Shown here in pieces: positions 32,900 to 45,425 of a stretch of 64,000 bases of DNA. Location: contig NC_135725.1 in assembly GCF_964656455.1 (NCBI RefSeq), forward strand, positions 52,397,688 to 52,461,687, read 5' to 3'. Source of the stretch: Halichoerus grypus. Lineage: Eukaryota > Chordata > Mammalia > Carnivora > Phocidae. Under the pieces are notes generated by a model. That model ran no database searches and had not been told where the DNA came from. It worked only from the letters and a program-made list of their open reading frames with translations. Each line of letters starts with the position of its first letter. Within the stretch, counting starts at the first letter, position 1. The translations under genes and the position numbers were made by a program.

Positions 32900-34285
32900 A
32901 CTGCTAAATGGTTATCTCTAGTCAGTGTGCTAAGCATGTCTCCAGGAAGTCAGGAAGCAATTTTACATTTGATTATCAGAATGGTTGAGAGGAACGGTGT
33001 GGTTGGAGCTGGATTTTAGATATATGGATGGTATGAACGTTGCTGCAGGTGCCCCTAGCCCGATGGATCACCACTGACTTGAGATGTATGTGTAATACAC
33101 AGTTGCACAGAGTAAGTCCTATTCTCCTGAGATCCAAGTGAATAGGACTCTTTTAACATGTATCCAAGGTCTTTATCAAAATGAAATGTCGCTTTTAAGT
33201 GGAAATGTTTTTGCTTTTTAGGAAGTATACTGAGAACAGCGTGGGAAAATAAATGACCCCAAGATTCTATCGTTGTGCTAACTGTATTTTCCAAATAAAT
33301 GAAAAGAAAGATGCTCTGACAGAGGAGTATTTTATGAATTTTAAATGCATACTAAAATGTAGTCTTTTGAACAGTTTTAAAATTAAATTAGCAAGTATCT
33401 TTTATTTAGAATTTTAGAAATTTAAATTCATAAGTAATCCTTGATAGTTATAGAAGAAAAGGCAGTGAAGATAAATACAATAGGAAAAGAATCTGATTAT
33501 ATGGAGTTAAGATAAGGCATGTGTTGTTTTGATAAGTATATCTGTATAGTATATAAATAACTAGTAACCATTCATATGTATTTACACATAAATATATGTT
33601 TATATTTAAACGTAATAATAATACATATTATAGGCAATACACATATAATATATGATATATAATGTAGCATTATTAAATATTATGTAATAATAAATCTATT
33701 AAATAAATATTTAAAAATATGTATATATAACCAGTGAGTTTATAATTTTTTTCCCTGACTTTTTAAATAAGATTTAACTTGGTCTTGTAAGTTTACTTTT
33801 TATATATAAGGGGTATTAATACAAAAGAATATAATTATCCAAGACAGTCTGAAGAATTCTGAAATGTATAGCTATTATACGGGTGAATTTGATCATGTTC
33901 CAGATGATCTGTGTAATATTTTAGCAAGTAACAAAACAACTACATTTTTCATAAGATGGTATGCCAAGTGGCCATAATCTTGTAATATGAAAATATTAAG
34001 AACAGTTACTGTTTCTGTTAAATGTTAATACCCTAACTCATTTATTTTATTCAGTTATCCGATTAGCCACTTAAGTATCATTGGGGACATTATAGGTACT
34101 ATGTTTATAGTGTATGCCCTTGCAGAGCTCAGAAATCTAATGGGGGCGGTAGATAATAAATAGGCAAACAAATTAATATATAATCAAAAATTTTGATAAG
34201 AAAAATAATAGTGTGCTTGGATTACAGATAATAATCTAGCCTAAGATTAGTGAACAGGGCAGGCTTAGACATAATACAGAGATAA
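32900..34285. other. Unique-looking then AT-rich sequence
   Basis: 32900-33460 is single-copy-looking with no recognisable repeat. 33540-33735 is an AT-rich tract built of 'tata', 'taata' and 'atatt' words. 34045-34210 resembles very old interspersed sequence. Confidence 0.45.
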
Positions 34286-34289
34286 GAAG

Positions 34290-34410
34290 TGTTGTATTTG
34301 TTGCTCAGTATTTTAATTCTCATCAGAAACCAGTGAGGAAAGTTTTATTAATATCCATTTTGCAGATGTAAATATGAAACTCAGAGAAGTTAGAAAGTTC
34401 ATTCTAGTTG
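34290..34410 (-). mobile_element. MIR SINE fragment
   Basis: 'ttaattctcatcagaaacca', 'atatccattttgcagatgta' and 'actcagagaagttagaaagt' match the inverted MIR core. Confidence 0.72.
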
Positions 34411-34419
34411 TGGTGTGGG

Positions 34420-36810
34420 AGAGCATTTTGAAGTGTATATTTTTGTTGTTTTTACTGCTTACCCACTAGAGCCCTTCCTGACCACTGGGGTTTGTGTAAT
34501 GCCAGAGTAGCCTGGACTGATCCCTGGAGGTTAAAGTCACCAGATGTCCATAATTAGTAGTGACAGGCTCCCTTTAATCTTCCTTTCCCATATTTATTTA
34601 TTTAGGACACAACTCTGAAATGCATTTTTAATAAGGTAGAGAACTATTGGCTTTAGGACAAATTTTAGAATGTTTGGAGCAATGGATACATAAATACACT
34701 TTAGGATCTTTCACAAACATGAATTTGGGCAGCTAAACTTTTGGGAAGAAATGAAGAGCAGAGTTCAAAGGTCATCAGTGCTACTAAGCACCTTGGATAC
34801 AGGGATTACTATGTAGGGCAGACCCATGTGCTTGGACAACCAAGAGGGCAGCAGATAGAATCAGGATCCAATAGAAATACTTCCACCCCCCAGCCCAGCG
34901 GGAATCTAACTAAGGTATGCACCTGAATGGGTCCTCATATCCTATAGGTTTAGTGGGCTTCAGAGCACCTATGATCAGAACCAGAATCTTCCTCAGAAAA
35001 CTGTCCTAGATTATCTATGTCTGTTTTAACACGGAAGTTTGAATAGGTGATGAGGGCTCAGTGTTTTACTCTGTATTATGGCATAATCATAGTGTATTTA
35101 TGTTAGGTAACTTGTAAAACAGGTATTTTTGATTTTCTATCGTGATTATAAACAAAAAGAAAACCCAATCAATAGTGTGTCTAATTGAATAGTATATCTT
35201 GTTGCATCCTGAGGAAACAGAGGATGTAGGTATAAATAACCATTGGCTGTACACTATCTGAATCTTGGAGGATATTTTTCCACCTGGAGAGGTTTTGGAA
35301 ATGGTGGCTATGGATGTCATCAGAGGACTTTGCCCTCCTCTCTTGCTCTAGTTAGAGAGATTGAAAGGGACCATTAAGACTCCCTTTGGCCAGAATGCCT
35401 GCTCCTATGGAGAAGTCACCTCCGTGGTAGAGTGCCATCCTGCTGCCACTACTAAGGAAGGTCGTGACAGTTCGTTAGCTATCAGGCCCCCTGCATTGGC
35501 ATCTATGCAACTGGGACACTTTCATCTTAACACTGAAATGCTTAACTGAATCTTTAGGGCCTGAAAGTGTGTCTTAGAAACCTTCTGAACCTTCTTGATA
35601 GTTGAGGGCAGGGCCAATGGGATTTTTTTTTTTTTTTACTAGAATTGGCCTTGAAAACTGAAAGACCATTTACTGATACATCCTGTAAGGCAACTTAAGA
35701 TGAGCTGGTAGAATTCACTGTGTCACAGTGATTATGGACCCAGAGAAGTTGGGTGTTAAAAAAAAGTAGCAAATTCCATCCCAGGTCACCTTTAAGTAGA
35801 TATTATAAATCTTTAAATACAAGTTACTTTTCTTCTCAGTGGGAGGCTGGTGAAGATTGCTAAGGTGACTCCCATTTATAAGGAGTAAAAGATCCTGGCA
35901 GCTACTGTTCCTGGTAATCAGTTCCTTCTCTACTATCCTGAAATTACTTTCAAGGTAGTTCATAAACAGGTTTACAGTTATTTTATGGCTTGCTGTTTAA
36001 TAGTACCTCCCCAGTCTGAATTTTGCTCAAGATATTTTACCTTACCAACAGGGCTTAATTTACTGGCTCTATTAGACACGGATACCAAGTTAGAGAAAGC
36101 AGTGAGGTAGGTGTTTTCGTCCTGCATAAAGTGTATCCGCTGGGTTTTTAAGCTCAAGTCTGTTACCTTGCATTTGGCAAGAGCCAATTCTGTATTTTTC
36201 TGAGGAAGAATAAAATGTGATTTAATTCTAGTACCTAACCTAGTACCTGGTATATAGTAGGCGCCCAGTGAACATTTGTTTATTGACAATTTATTTAAAA
36301 ATTTATTGGTTGGTTACTCTGACCGGACATCATGTCATACACATAAAGTTAGTCTAGTCGGTCCACCATATGTCTATGGATGAGTGAATGACTCCATTCA
36401 AGGTCATTATTATCTGTGGAGAAGCTCCCTTTACACAAGCAGTGGTAGAACTAAGTGGAATCAGGTGAATGGATGTTGGATGGCTAACAACAAAGTTTAG
36501 TAAAAACACTAAGGAGGGACAGAAGTAATAGTGATCAACTTCATAGAGGTTATCTCTGTGTCCCTACAAAGTATGTTACCAACTTTAGAATGCTGTGCTT
36601 GAATGTAAATGGCATCTGTCACCTCACTGTGACACCGTGCTCAAGGAAACATTTAATATTGGAGCTATCCATGTTTATTTCCCCAACATCATGAAAGGTT
36701 GAAATGTTTTTATGTTTTGAATCACAGAAGTCCTTAGTCTTGAGTCTGAGTTTCAACTGGGCTGTCCCAGAGGCTCACAACGGAGATTGCTTTCTCCAAA
36801 GAATAATGTG
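34420..36810. other. No supported gene
   Basis: Single-copy-looking sequence. T15 at 35623-35637. A LINE/MIR-like tail ('ctggtatatagtaggcgccc') sits at 36248-36290. Open frames at 34741-34926 and 35361-35549 are unrecognised. Confidence 0.4.
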
Positions 36811-36818
36811 AGTTGTTA

Positions 36819-36884
36819 AAAGAGAGGAAGGAGGGGGAGAAGGTGGAAGAGGGATGGAGAGAGGATGGAAGAGGGAACAGAAAA
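36819..36884. repeat. Purine-rich tract
   Basis: About 65 bases of almost pure A/G on the plus strand with repeated 'gaggatggaagaggg' words. Confidence 0.85.
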
Positions 36885-37009
36885 CCCTCTTTGTAATGAC
36901 TTCTGGAATTCTCTAAATGGACAATAGTGATGGAGTGTTATGCAGGATTTGAAAAATGATATAAACAAAGGTTATGTAAAAACAGTCATTTACATCTGAT
37001 CTAATGGTA

Positions 37010-37145
37010 AATGAAAATATAAAATATATGTATATAAAATATATAAATATTTATAAATTAGATTTAGTATTTAGAAATATTAATCATTTATAAATATTTA
37101 TAAGATATATAAAATATGTATTACATATATATGAAATATGTGAAA
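37010..37145. repeat. AT-rich low-complexity tract
   Basis: Over 90 percent A/T, built of 'atataaaatat' and 'tttataaatatt' words. Confidence 0.88.
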
Positions 37146-37782
37146 AACAATAACAACTGTGGTAAAACGCATGCAACAAGCTTTGAGTAGTAACATGCTG
37201 GAGAGAAATACATAAAATCATTAATAACAATTACTTTAGGATGGAGAGACAATTACTTTTAAAAAACATTTCAACAGCGATCATATTTTAACTATGAAAA
37301 CACAAACTCTATTTTTAAAAAAATAGAATTGACATTTAAGAGAGAAGCCTTGCAAGGAACTGAATCCCCTTCAAGATTGCTCCAAGGAGGCAGGAGATTT
37401 ATTTACTTAGCATTATACATTTTGTCATAGATTATGGAGAAATGCTTTAGCTCCTAATCATGCTGCAGTGCTGCTTCCATTTGATATGTGCTTATAATAC
37501 CAAAGTGTTTTGTGAGAGTGTTCCGAAACAGTTGTAGTCTTAGCTGGTTCAAGGTCACACAGTTCAACCCTGGATCCATATCCCATTGGAAGCAAGTTAA
37601 GGAGAACACAGACAGAGCTGACTAGAGGCACTACAGTGTTGAGGTACAGAGAGCTCAATCAAGGCTGTGAGTGGCTCATGTGAATTGTGAAAAGATATCT
37701 AGGGATAAACTTCTACAACTAAACTATTCACTAGCATTAGAGAGCTTCAGGGATACAAGTTTACCTAAAGTCAAGTGTAAAC

Positions 37783-37985
37783 AGATGCCATATTGGAATG
37801 TTGTATCACCTCTTGCCAGGATATGGCTGATTCTGCATTAGGATAAAGCAAACACAATAGCACCGAAATTCTGTTTTCTATGTCTTCCAAAAGAACATAC
37901 CAGCCGTTAAAATTTCTCATTAATAAGTTCAACTTAAGACACATAGTAGATTTATAATACAAGTTATTAGAATAATAATAGTGAT
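37783..37985 (+). repeat. Direct repeat, copy A of a local pair
   Basis: Collinear with 39711-39915 at a near-constant offset of 1928-1931 bases. About four in five bases agree by eye. Exact blocks over 20 bases long lie at 37914-37935 and 37939-37961. It is either a local duplication or two insertions of one unrecognised family. Confidence 0.85.
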
Positions 37986-38071
37986 GATGATGGCCAGACT
38001 AAGTTCTTGTGATAGAAACAGTATATTTATAAAACATTCTTTTTGTGCTTTCAGATCTAAATTAGCCCTTT

Positions 38072-38095
38072 AAAAAAAAGATTTATTTATTTATT

Positions 38096-38133
<38 letters not shown>

Positions 38134-38260
38134 TGGAGGGACGGGCAGAGGGAGAGGGAGAGAGAATCAAGCTGACTCCGTGCCAAGTGTGGACCCGAGA
38201 TCACGACCTGAACTGAAACCAAGAGTTGGATGCTTAACTGACTGAGCCACCCAGGTGCCC
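38072..38260 (-). mobile_element. CAN SINE, older subfamily with (GA)n
   Basis: The tail 'atttatttatttatttttga' is followed by an expanded (GA)n at 38099-38127. The perfect 15-bp TSD ctaaattagcccttt is at 38057-38071 and 38261-38275. Confidence 0.95.
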
Positions 38261-38480
38261 CTAAATTAGCCCTTTTATATTGCATGGCACAAAACTTTAG
38301 AATCTCTATTTATTTCTTGCCAGGACAGATTCAGGGTTTCTTCTTTGAGTACAACTTTAACTCTTATTTTGGATCCCTCTGGGACACACTTACTTACACA
38401 TGAGAGTCTTAATTGTGTTGGTGCCAACAAGCCTGAACTTGGTGCTCAACTCACAGTAAGACCCCTTTAATAAAGGGGTC

Positions 38481-38677
38481 TTTTTTTTTTTTAAGATTTT
38501 ATTTATTTATTTGACAGAGAGATAGAGAGCACAAGTAGGCAGAGCAGGCAGAGGGAGAGGGAGAAGCAGGCTCTCCCGCTGAGCAGGGAACCTGACACGG
38601 GGCTCGATCCCAGGACTCTGGGATCATGACCTGAGCCGAAGGCAGACGCTCAACCAACTGAGCCACTCAGGCACCCT
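38481..38677 (-). mobile_element. CAN SINE, full length
   Basis: T12 run, 'aagattttatttatttattt', standard young-type body and 'ctgagccactcaggcaccct'. The TSD is obscure ('ggggt' on both sides). Confidence 0.92.
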
Positions 38678-38689
38678 GGGGTTTGTTAA

Positions 38690-39600
38690 ATGAAACAGAA
38701 AAATCCCTGATTTATTTCTTCCTGTCTTCATGGTAGCCGCATATGGGCCCCTCCATCAGGATTATCTGAAGTCACTTGGTGGCTTTACCATGGGTAAGGG
38801 GACTGTTTGGCTGATTTTAGGCTCCCTTCCTCTTAGGGGAGTGTAGATTTCACTTTTTGCTTACCCTCCTCATTCCTCCCCTTCCGTCCACATTGGATTC
38901 TGTTTACTGCGTGGTCTTAGATATGATGGTGTCGTGTGTCTCTGTGGTCCAAGCACCTGCCCTCCTTCTTTCCTTGGAGGTAACTTTGGAGTGCATGTCG
39001 GCCCAGTTTCATTTTTGAAGCAACTCACATCTCAAATTCTGCCTTAAGTCACCTTAACCCAATTTAAAGCTTTCTTGTCCTCATAGCTTTTATAGATAAG
39101 TAGCATATGTCTTGCCTAGCCATCAAATCTAATAAGAGCAGACAGTCTTGTCTCTCTGATGGTTCCTGTGTAATCATTCCCCATCCATGTGTCATCTGAC
39201 ACAGAACCTTTTGTCAGGTTCGGAAAGTGAAATTCATGAGTTTAAAAATAGAGGACATCCTCTGTGGAGTTGCAGCCATACCAGAGTTAGACTTTCTTCA
39301 AACAGGGACCACACAAAAGCTGGCTGGCTGATGGCAGCAACACAGGATGAGCTGCGGACTCCTTTGGAGGCCGGTATCTAAGACCACCGGTCCATCTGGC
39401 ACTGACACCAAGGTCTTGGCCACTGATGAGCATATTTCCTGGGCTGAACATTGCCCTTTGCCTGAACTCCTTAAACGTTGTGCTTGTTGCTATTGCTTTA
39501 GACTCAAGAGTGTTATAGCTGCACTTTTTGTGCTTATTGCATTGGCCTCCTTTGGTTCAGATGCCACAGTGGTGTCCTGATAAGAGAAACATTAAGGACA
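38690..39600. other. Unclassified, no supported gene
   Basis: 39180-39600 has an LTR-like feel, ending in 'aaataaataaaac', but no LTR family is recognised. Overlapping frames at 39187-39580 match no known protein. Confidence 0.35.
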
Positions 39601-39710
39601 AATAAGCAAAAATAAATAACAAATAAATAAAACAGGATGGAAGTCACAGCATAGCACAATTACCATTAGGTTATTAAGTCCAGAAAGAGGACTTTTTAAA
39701 AGTGTTAAAA

Positions 39711-39915
39711 AGATACTATATTAGAATGTTGTACTGTCTTTTGCCAGTTTGTAGCTGACTCTGAATTAGGATAAAGTGAAAACAATAGCAACTAAGCTCT
39801 GTTTCCTAGTATGTCCTCCAGAAGAACAGACCAGCAATTAAAACTTCTCATTAATAAGTTCAACTTGTAACACATAGTAGATTTATAATACAGGCTTGTT
39901 TGAATAATGATGGTG
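39711..39915 (+). repeat. Direct repeat, copy B of a local pair
   Basis: Partner of 37783-37985, with the same orientation and order. Exact blocks lie at 39845-39866 and 39869-39891. It is followed at once by an inverted MIR that copy A lacks. Confidence 0.85.
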
Positions 39916-39919
39916 ATAA

Positions 39920-40080
39920 TAAAGGTACTTACAATGTTATAAGCTAAGTATTTTACATATAACTCCTCCCTAAGGAGGCCTACGAGGAAGGATTTACTAT
40001 CCCCACTTTATAGATGCTAAAACTGAAGCTCAGAGAAGTGACTTTTTTGAGGACACATGGCCATTAAGTGCAGAGCCTTT
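39920..40080 (-). mobile_element. MIR SINE
   Basis: 'tatccccactttatagatgc', 'aaaactgaagctcagagaag' and 'ggacacatggccattaagtg' match the inverted MIR. Confidence 0.82.
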
Positions 40081-42345
40081 ATGTATCAGCTGGTGTTTTA
40101 TCAGGGAAGCAGAGTGACTTCTGATGGTGATGTGGACTAAATAACTTATTATAGAGATTAGATCTTTGTTAATTGTGAAACTTGGTGAAGTCTGAGGGAG
40201 GCTGTTGCCTCTGCATCTCTAGCGATGGGCTTGACGTCATTGTTGGTAAGTGAAGGGGATTTATTATAAGGATATAGAGCTATCTTATGGAACTTTGGGC
40301 CCTAGCTAGTGCTTGGAATCAGTAATTGGCAAGTCATTAGGAACCAATGTGCTGGTGCATTCTCTGTCTGTGTCTGTGTCTCTTTCTCCTTCTTTTCTTC
40401 CCTTCCTATCTCTCCTTCTCTCTCTCAGCATGGACTTTTGTCTCTGTTTCTCTGTGAACATCTGCTATACCTTCTCTTTCCAAAGGCTGACATTTTTTTC
40501 TCTTTTGTGCCTTCGGTGGAAGATCTACACTTCTATAGCCACCAAATGTATAGATTTTATATCAAGTGCCCAACAGAGAATGACTTGGGGCCATGAACCC
40601 TAATCTAGATTCTAGGGATACAGAATCTTGTTGACCCAACTTGGATCAACTGTGACTAGAGAGGAGTACAATGAAGACAAGGAGGGTCATGGGTGGGCAG
40701 CCACCTCCAAAAGTGTGTTACAGCCAGGATTGTTCTGGTACCATATAAAGAATGAGTTGCAGGAAGTGTTAATGGAAACACGGAAAACAATTAGAACACT
40801 ATCATATCTACTCATTTCTTTAATTTAGGTCAGTGCAACAGTGGTGGAGGTGGAGAGAAGTGGTGAGATTTTGGATATTTCTGAAAGCTGATTTGACTTG
40901 CTTCTGTAGCAGTCTCCTGAAACTGATCAGGTGAGAGGGTTAAGATTTTGCTTTTAAAGCCAATGTATTCATTTCCAATGAAGGGTTACCTTGTATCTGG
41001 ATAGTCATGGTTTTCAGATAATGGTAGAGTGGTTATAGAGATATAATCTGACTTCCACTTTCTGAATTCATGAAAAGAAAACTGAAGATCAGAGAGATCA
41101 AGGGATTATGAAATATCTCTTTTTAAATTTAATTATATTTTTAGCCATAATCTCTCATCCCAATTGCACAGATCTTTTAAGAATGTATTTAGAAAAGGAA
41201 CTCAGTGATCAGAACTACACTTGACAGATTGGGTTAATCTTCACTTTTTCAAGTGAATTGGGATTAAACTAAATTATTCTCACTGTAACTTAAAATAACT
41301 ACTTTCTCTACCAAAAAGAACAAGTATTTAAGTTGACAATCTCATGGTTCTGATTCTGCAGATGTCTCTAGTTTGAACATACGGTGATTGTACTTACCAC
41401 CTGTGCTGAAATTCTTGCAAACACTGGGGATTTGAGACCAAATGTCAGCTCCAAGTTTGATATTTATTGGCTTCAGTAACTCTTCCTCATAACCTTCTCT
41501 CAATCTTCTCTCACCTTAAAATAGTTTAAGATTATTGTATTTGTCTGAGTGTTAGTAAGGAAAGTCATTGCACTGTGGTGGAGAATGGTATTTGAGCAAT
41601 TGTGATAACTTGTTTCAATTCTGGACTATTATACTTTTCTTTGTCATTTTGGGGCTTTCTAAGCCACTAGCTCCTCTCCTTAATATATTGTAATAAGTAT
41701 TTTTTTTGTATTTTGTTATTTTCATTTTTATAATTTCATCATCTTATGTGAGTTTAAAGTCATTTACAAAAAGGAAAAGAGTAAAAGATTCTCCTTAGGC
41801 TTCAACACATTTAACTTTTAGTACTGAAATACTTTTGTGCTGTTCTTATTTTATTGCATCTATTAATATTTATGTACAGTTAAATTCCCTTATAATATTT
41901 TCCAAGAGACCAAGCTTTAATAGTATAGGCAGAACAATGTGAAATGTATAATACAGTGGATGTGGAGGCAATTTATAATAGTTAGCCTGCAGGTAAGACA
42001 CTTCTTAGCATAATACATTGGAAAAAATATATCTCATCTTATTCCATAGACTTGAAACGGCCACCATAACAAGGCAGGTTTGAAAAAAAAATGGTTACTA
42101 TATAAGCTTTAAAGAGAAGGTGGAATAGAATTAATAGAATCAGGGCTGAAATGGAATACATTGACTTGATGTTTATGGACTCATTTTGGTCATATGTTAA
42201 AAATTTTTGTATCTGATCAAAGGGGTATATGTAGATACATTCCAATTAGTTGGGTTTTTTTTTTTGGTTTCTCTTTCATAAATGTTGAACATGAGTTGTA
42301 GACATATTAAACAGTTTGTCCAAAGTGGTTTAGCAGTGAACCACT
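40081..42345. other. No supported gene
   Basis: A pyrimidine-rich patch at 40360-40450 ('tctgtgtctgtgtctctttc'), a possible MIR fragment at 41020-41115, and otherwise single-copy-looking sequence. 40560-40800 may be an old repeat that I cannot name. Confidence 0.4.
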
Positions 42346-42361
42346 AAAGGAACTAGTATTA

Positions 42362-42583
42362 TTTTATTTTATTTTTTAAAAAAGATTGTATTTATTTATT
42401 TGAGAGAGAGAGAGTGCACGTGAGTGGCGGGGAGGGGCAGAGAGAGAGAAGGAGAGAATCTCGAGAAGACTCCATGCTGAGTGTGGAGCCCCACGCAGGG
42501 CTCCATCTCACAACCCTGAGATCATGACCTGAGCTGAGATCAAGAGTTGGACGCTTAACTGACTGAGCCACCCAGGTGCCCCA
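42362..42583 (-). mobile_element. CAN SINE, older subfamily
   Basis: 'ttttattttattttttaaaa' tail, GA run, 'tgagatcaagagttggacgc' and 'ccacccaggtgcccc' head. The perfect 16-bp TSD aaaggaactagtatta is at 42346-42361 and 42584-42599. Confidence 0.96.
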
Positions 42584-42619
42584 AAAGGAACTAGTATTAA
42601 GAACAAAGTGTTATGTCCT

Positions 42620-42780
42620 AGCCCTTAGCTTTGCCATTATGTATTTGTACCGCTGTAGGCCAAGTGACTTTGGCCCATACTAGGTACTCAGTAAATACTT
42701 GTTGATAGATTGAAACACCGAGCCACAGTTTTCTCATCTCTAAAACTGGAATAATAAAACCTACCCAGAGAGTGGGGAAA
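42620..42780 (+). mobile_element. MIR fragment apparently interrupted by an L2 tail
   Basis: MIR-like 'gccaagtgactttggccc' (42658) and 'ccacagttttctcatctcta' (42724) are separated by about 40 bases. The gap reads 'tactaggtactcagtaaata' with 'cttgttgatagattgaa', the 3' end of L2. The nested order is inferred. Confidence 0.5.
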
Positions 42781-44560
42781 ACTTATGATCTACATGAAGA
42801 TAGTTGGAAAAGTTTCATGAGAGGGCAAATGAGTCATTTAGGGATTTAGAATTTTGGTCCTAGAGCTCACTTTCATGCTATTTAGAGCAGAATGTACAAC
42901 AGGAATGTGTCCACTCATGGTTATTAGTCAATATGTGGTTGTAAAAGAAGATTATTGAAAGCATCAAGAAAGTATGGAAAGGGAGAGAGGCCATGCAGAA
43001 AATGAAGGAAGAGCAGAGGGTGACATGAGCAAAGGCTGACAAGATGCAAGGCCACTGCCCTCTCTCTGCAGTGGGAGTCAGGGGGTAGCCTTGCCCCTTT
43101 GCTTTTGAGTTTTGTGGTACTCCGCTTTCGCGTCTGCTTTTAACCTGAACATTTTTCTAAGGCAAGCCATCACGCCATCCCAGTGAGGTTGTGGGTTCGC
43201 TGGTCGGTTAGAGTGCTGCCTTCATATCTCATTGCCGGCATATGGTCTATGGTGAATAGCCCTTCCATTATTTGCACAGCTGTTGAGTAATATTACGTTA
43301 AAACATTACATGCACAATTATGTTCAATTATATAAAATGAATCTATTTTACCTAATGCTTATTCTCTAGGGTTTGTGCATCTTTAGTTACAGGAAGTTTA
43401 GTACAGAGTAGCAGATGGTACAACACAGTGTTTGTCAGCTAATAAATTTAAATGTCATGGCAGGCTACATTTTTTAGCATATATATCTATATATTTTAGT
43501 CAAATGCCTCAGCTTGCTTTTGAAGTAGAGGAGCAACTGTACGAAACTTCATGCATTTGTATCTTTTCTCCGTGTGATGATGTGATTGTGGGGCAGGAGG
43601 GCAGGTGCCATTAAGCCATAGCATTTTCTTTGTACTTTGGCCTTTCTGTCTTCCCCAAGGACACCGCCTGTCAGAGGCACTCCTGTGACATTGCTCTCTG
43701 TCCTTTCTCTAAGACTGCTTTTCTAGTTCCCGGTTCTTGCCACGTGATAGTGATGCCGCTGTCACTTCTCTCCTTCAGCCCCGGTTCCTTGCGCTGGCCC
43801 GGGCTGGCTGTGGGCTGCTCTTCTCGCACTGATCCCAGCAAACCCTTCAGTGGTGCACTGGTAGCCCTGCATATTCAATCGGCATCCTGTCACTTTTGCC
43901 ATGTTCTTCCTGTTCCGTTGGCTCAGGCTTTGGTTGGGGGAGGCAGGTGTTTATCTTTGACATCCAGACTAGGGGATGGTAGAGATGGTCCTGCTTGCAC
44001 TGAGACTGCAGAATGCCTTTCCTCCGGTCCGTTCCCCCTGCCTTCTGCCCTGAATGGAAGTACTTCTCACTTCCAGCCTGCTTTTCTGGGAACTCGTTAT
44101 TGTTACACTTTTCAGGCCATCCATCTATTTTGAAACTGTCTGGCCAATGGGACTCAGACTTCATTTCTTTGAGACTCAGGGTTCACCTTTTACTTGGACC
44201 TTAAACTTCCAGGAGAACAGCATGCTTTTGAAATCGTCTTGCTTCCGGCCTTCAGATTTGGCAAATCCCTCTTCATCTCTGACTACGTGGACCACAAGGT
44301 TTCCAAGCTCACATTGCCTTTGAAGTGCACCAGAGGATCCCAGGGAAGCTCAGGTTTGCGCTGTAATCAATAATAATATGTCTGAACCCCAAGCTGTGCT
44401 AGGCATTCTGCCTGCCTTGTAAGTCAAGCTCTGTTCTCTCTCCCATCCCTGAGACCCTCTCGGAGCATCTTCATTGCGGGAATCACGGTACATGAAGACA
44501 TTTACTCCACCTCCCCCCACTCCTTTAAACTACATCTGTTCTGCTTTATGGGTTATAAAC
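42781..44560. other. No supported gene
   Basis: 43630-44330 is somewhat GC-richer and has overlapping open frames on both strands (43630-44133 plus, 43847-44164 minus) with no recognisable protein. No clear interspersed repeat except a short MIR-like piece near 44370-44420. Confidence 0.4.
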
Positions 44561-44570
44561 AAAGCTCCAT

Positions 44571-44604
44571 GGCAGGGGGGTGGGGGGAGGTGAGGGGAGG
44601 CAGG
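44571..44604 (+). other. G-rich tract with G-quadruplex potential
   Basis: Two G6 runs and one G4 run within about 34 bases, flanked by GG steps. The long runs can supply four G3 tracts. Confidence 0.6.
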
Positions 44605-44609
44605 ACAGT

Positions 44610-44830
44610 GGGATGATTAAGAGCCCAGACTTTGGTGGCAGAGGTTAGTTCTCTAACTTCACTCAGGTTTTTCCTGTTGTTTCCTAGCCTCAGTTTCCCC
44701 ATTTAGAAAACGTGGATAATAAATTCTGCCTCAGAGAAATGTTGTAGAAATTAAATAAGCTAAATAATTTCAAGTACTTACCATAGTGCCTGACACAGAG
44801 TAAACAAAGAAATAAACAGTAGTTACTATT
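44610..44830 (+). mobile_element. MIR SINE, near full length
   Basis: 'gatgattaagagcccagact', 'cctcagtttccccatttaga', 'tgttgtagaaattaaataag' and 'agtgcctgacacagagtaaa' follow MIR in order. Confidence 0.9.
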
Positions 44831-45044
44831 TCTTATAATGAGGTGAAATTAATTGGGAATCAGAATTTATTCTTTTGCTAAATCAATATATTAAGTTAAT
44901 AATGCTAACCAACATACCAAGCATGTGTATGTGGTCCTACTCTTGTGATACCTTCATTCTTCTGTCGAGTTTATATCTAGAATTTTTGCAGTTACCTCAT
45001 GAGTTGACTTCAGTGGACTTCCGGTACATGAATCCCACTGTTTG

Positions 45045-45215
45045 GGTTGAGGGGAGTACTGATCCCAAGTTCAAATGGGGCTCTGCCACTTCTTCTTGCA
45101 TGGTTTTAACAACTCACTTGTCCTATGTTTTGATTTTCTTATTTGCTAATGGTGAAATTAACACCTTCCTTTGAGTGAGACGGTAAAACTGAAAATGCTT
45201 AATACATGGTAGGGA
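45045..45215 (+). mobile_element. MIR SINE
   Basis: 'cccaagttcaaatggggctc', 'ttttaacaactcacttgtcc' and 'aaaatgcttaatacatggta' follow the MIR plus-strand order. Confidence 0.78.
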
Positions 45216-45425
45216 GAAATACTGCTTCGCCCACCCCACCCATTCCTTCCTCCATTACTTCCTCCTTTACTTCCTCAGTTCCTTTTCTATGCAAACTGAC
45301 TTCTAAATTTCTGAAGTTCCTCAAATAGTGCTGTAAGTTTTAGACTGTAAGTGGAAATTCCATACACTTTCAGTTAAAGGGATCAATGTCTATATAATAC
45401 AAGGAGGATTAAACCTCATGCTCAG

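Noticed and set aside
43185..43235. tRNA-like words 'gtgggttcgctggtcggtta' and 'gagtgctgcctt'
   Set aside because: The A-box-like and B-box-like parts are in the wrong order and spacing and no cloverleaf can be drawn. Not a tRNA gene.
43630..44133. 167-codon open frame on the plus strand
   Set aside because: A second open frame covers the same DNA on the minus strand, and neither translates to recognisable protein. No exon signals.
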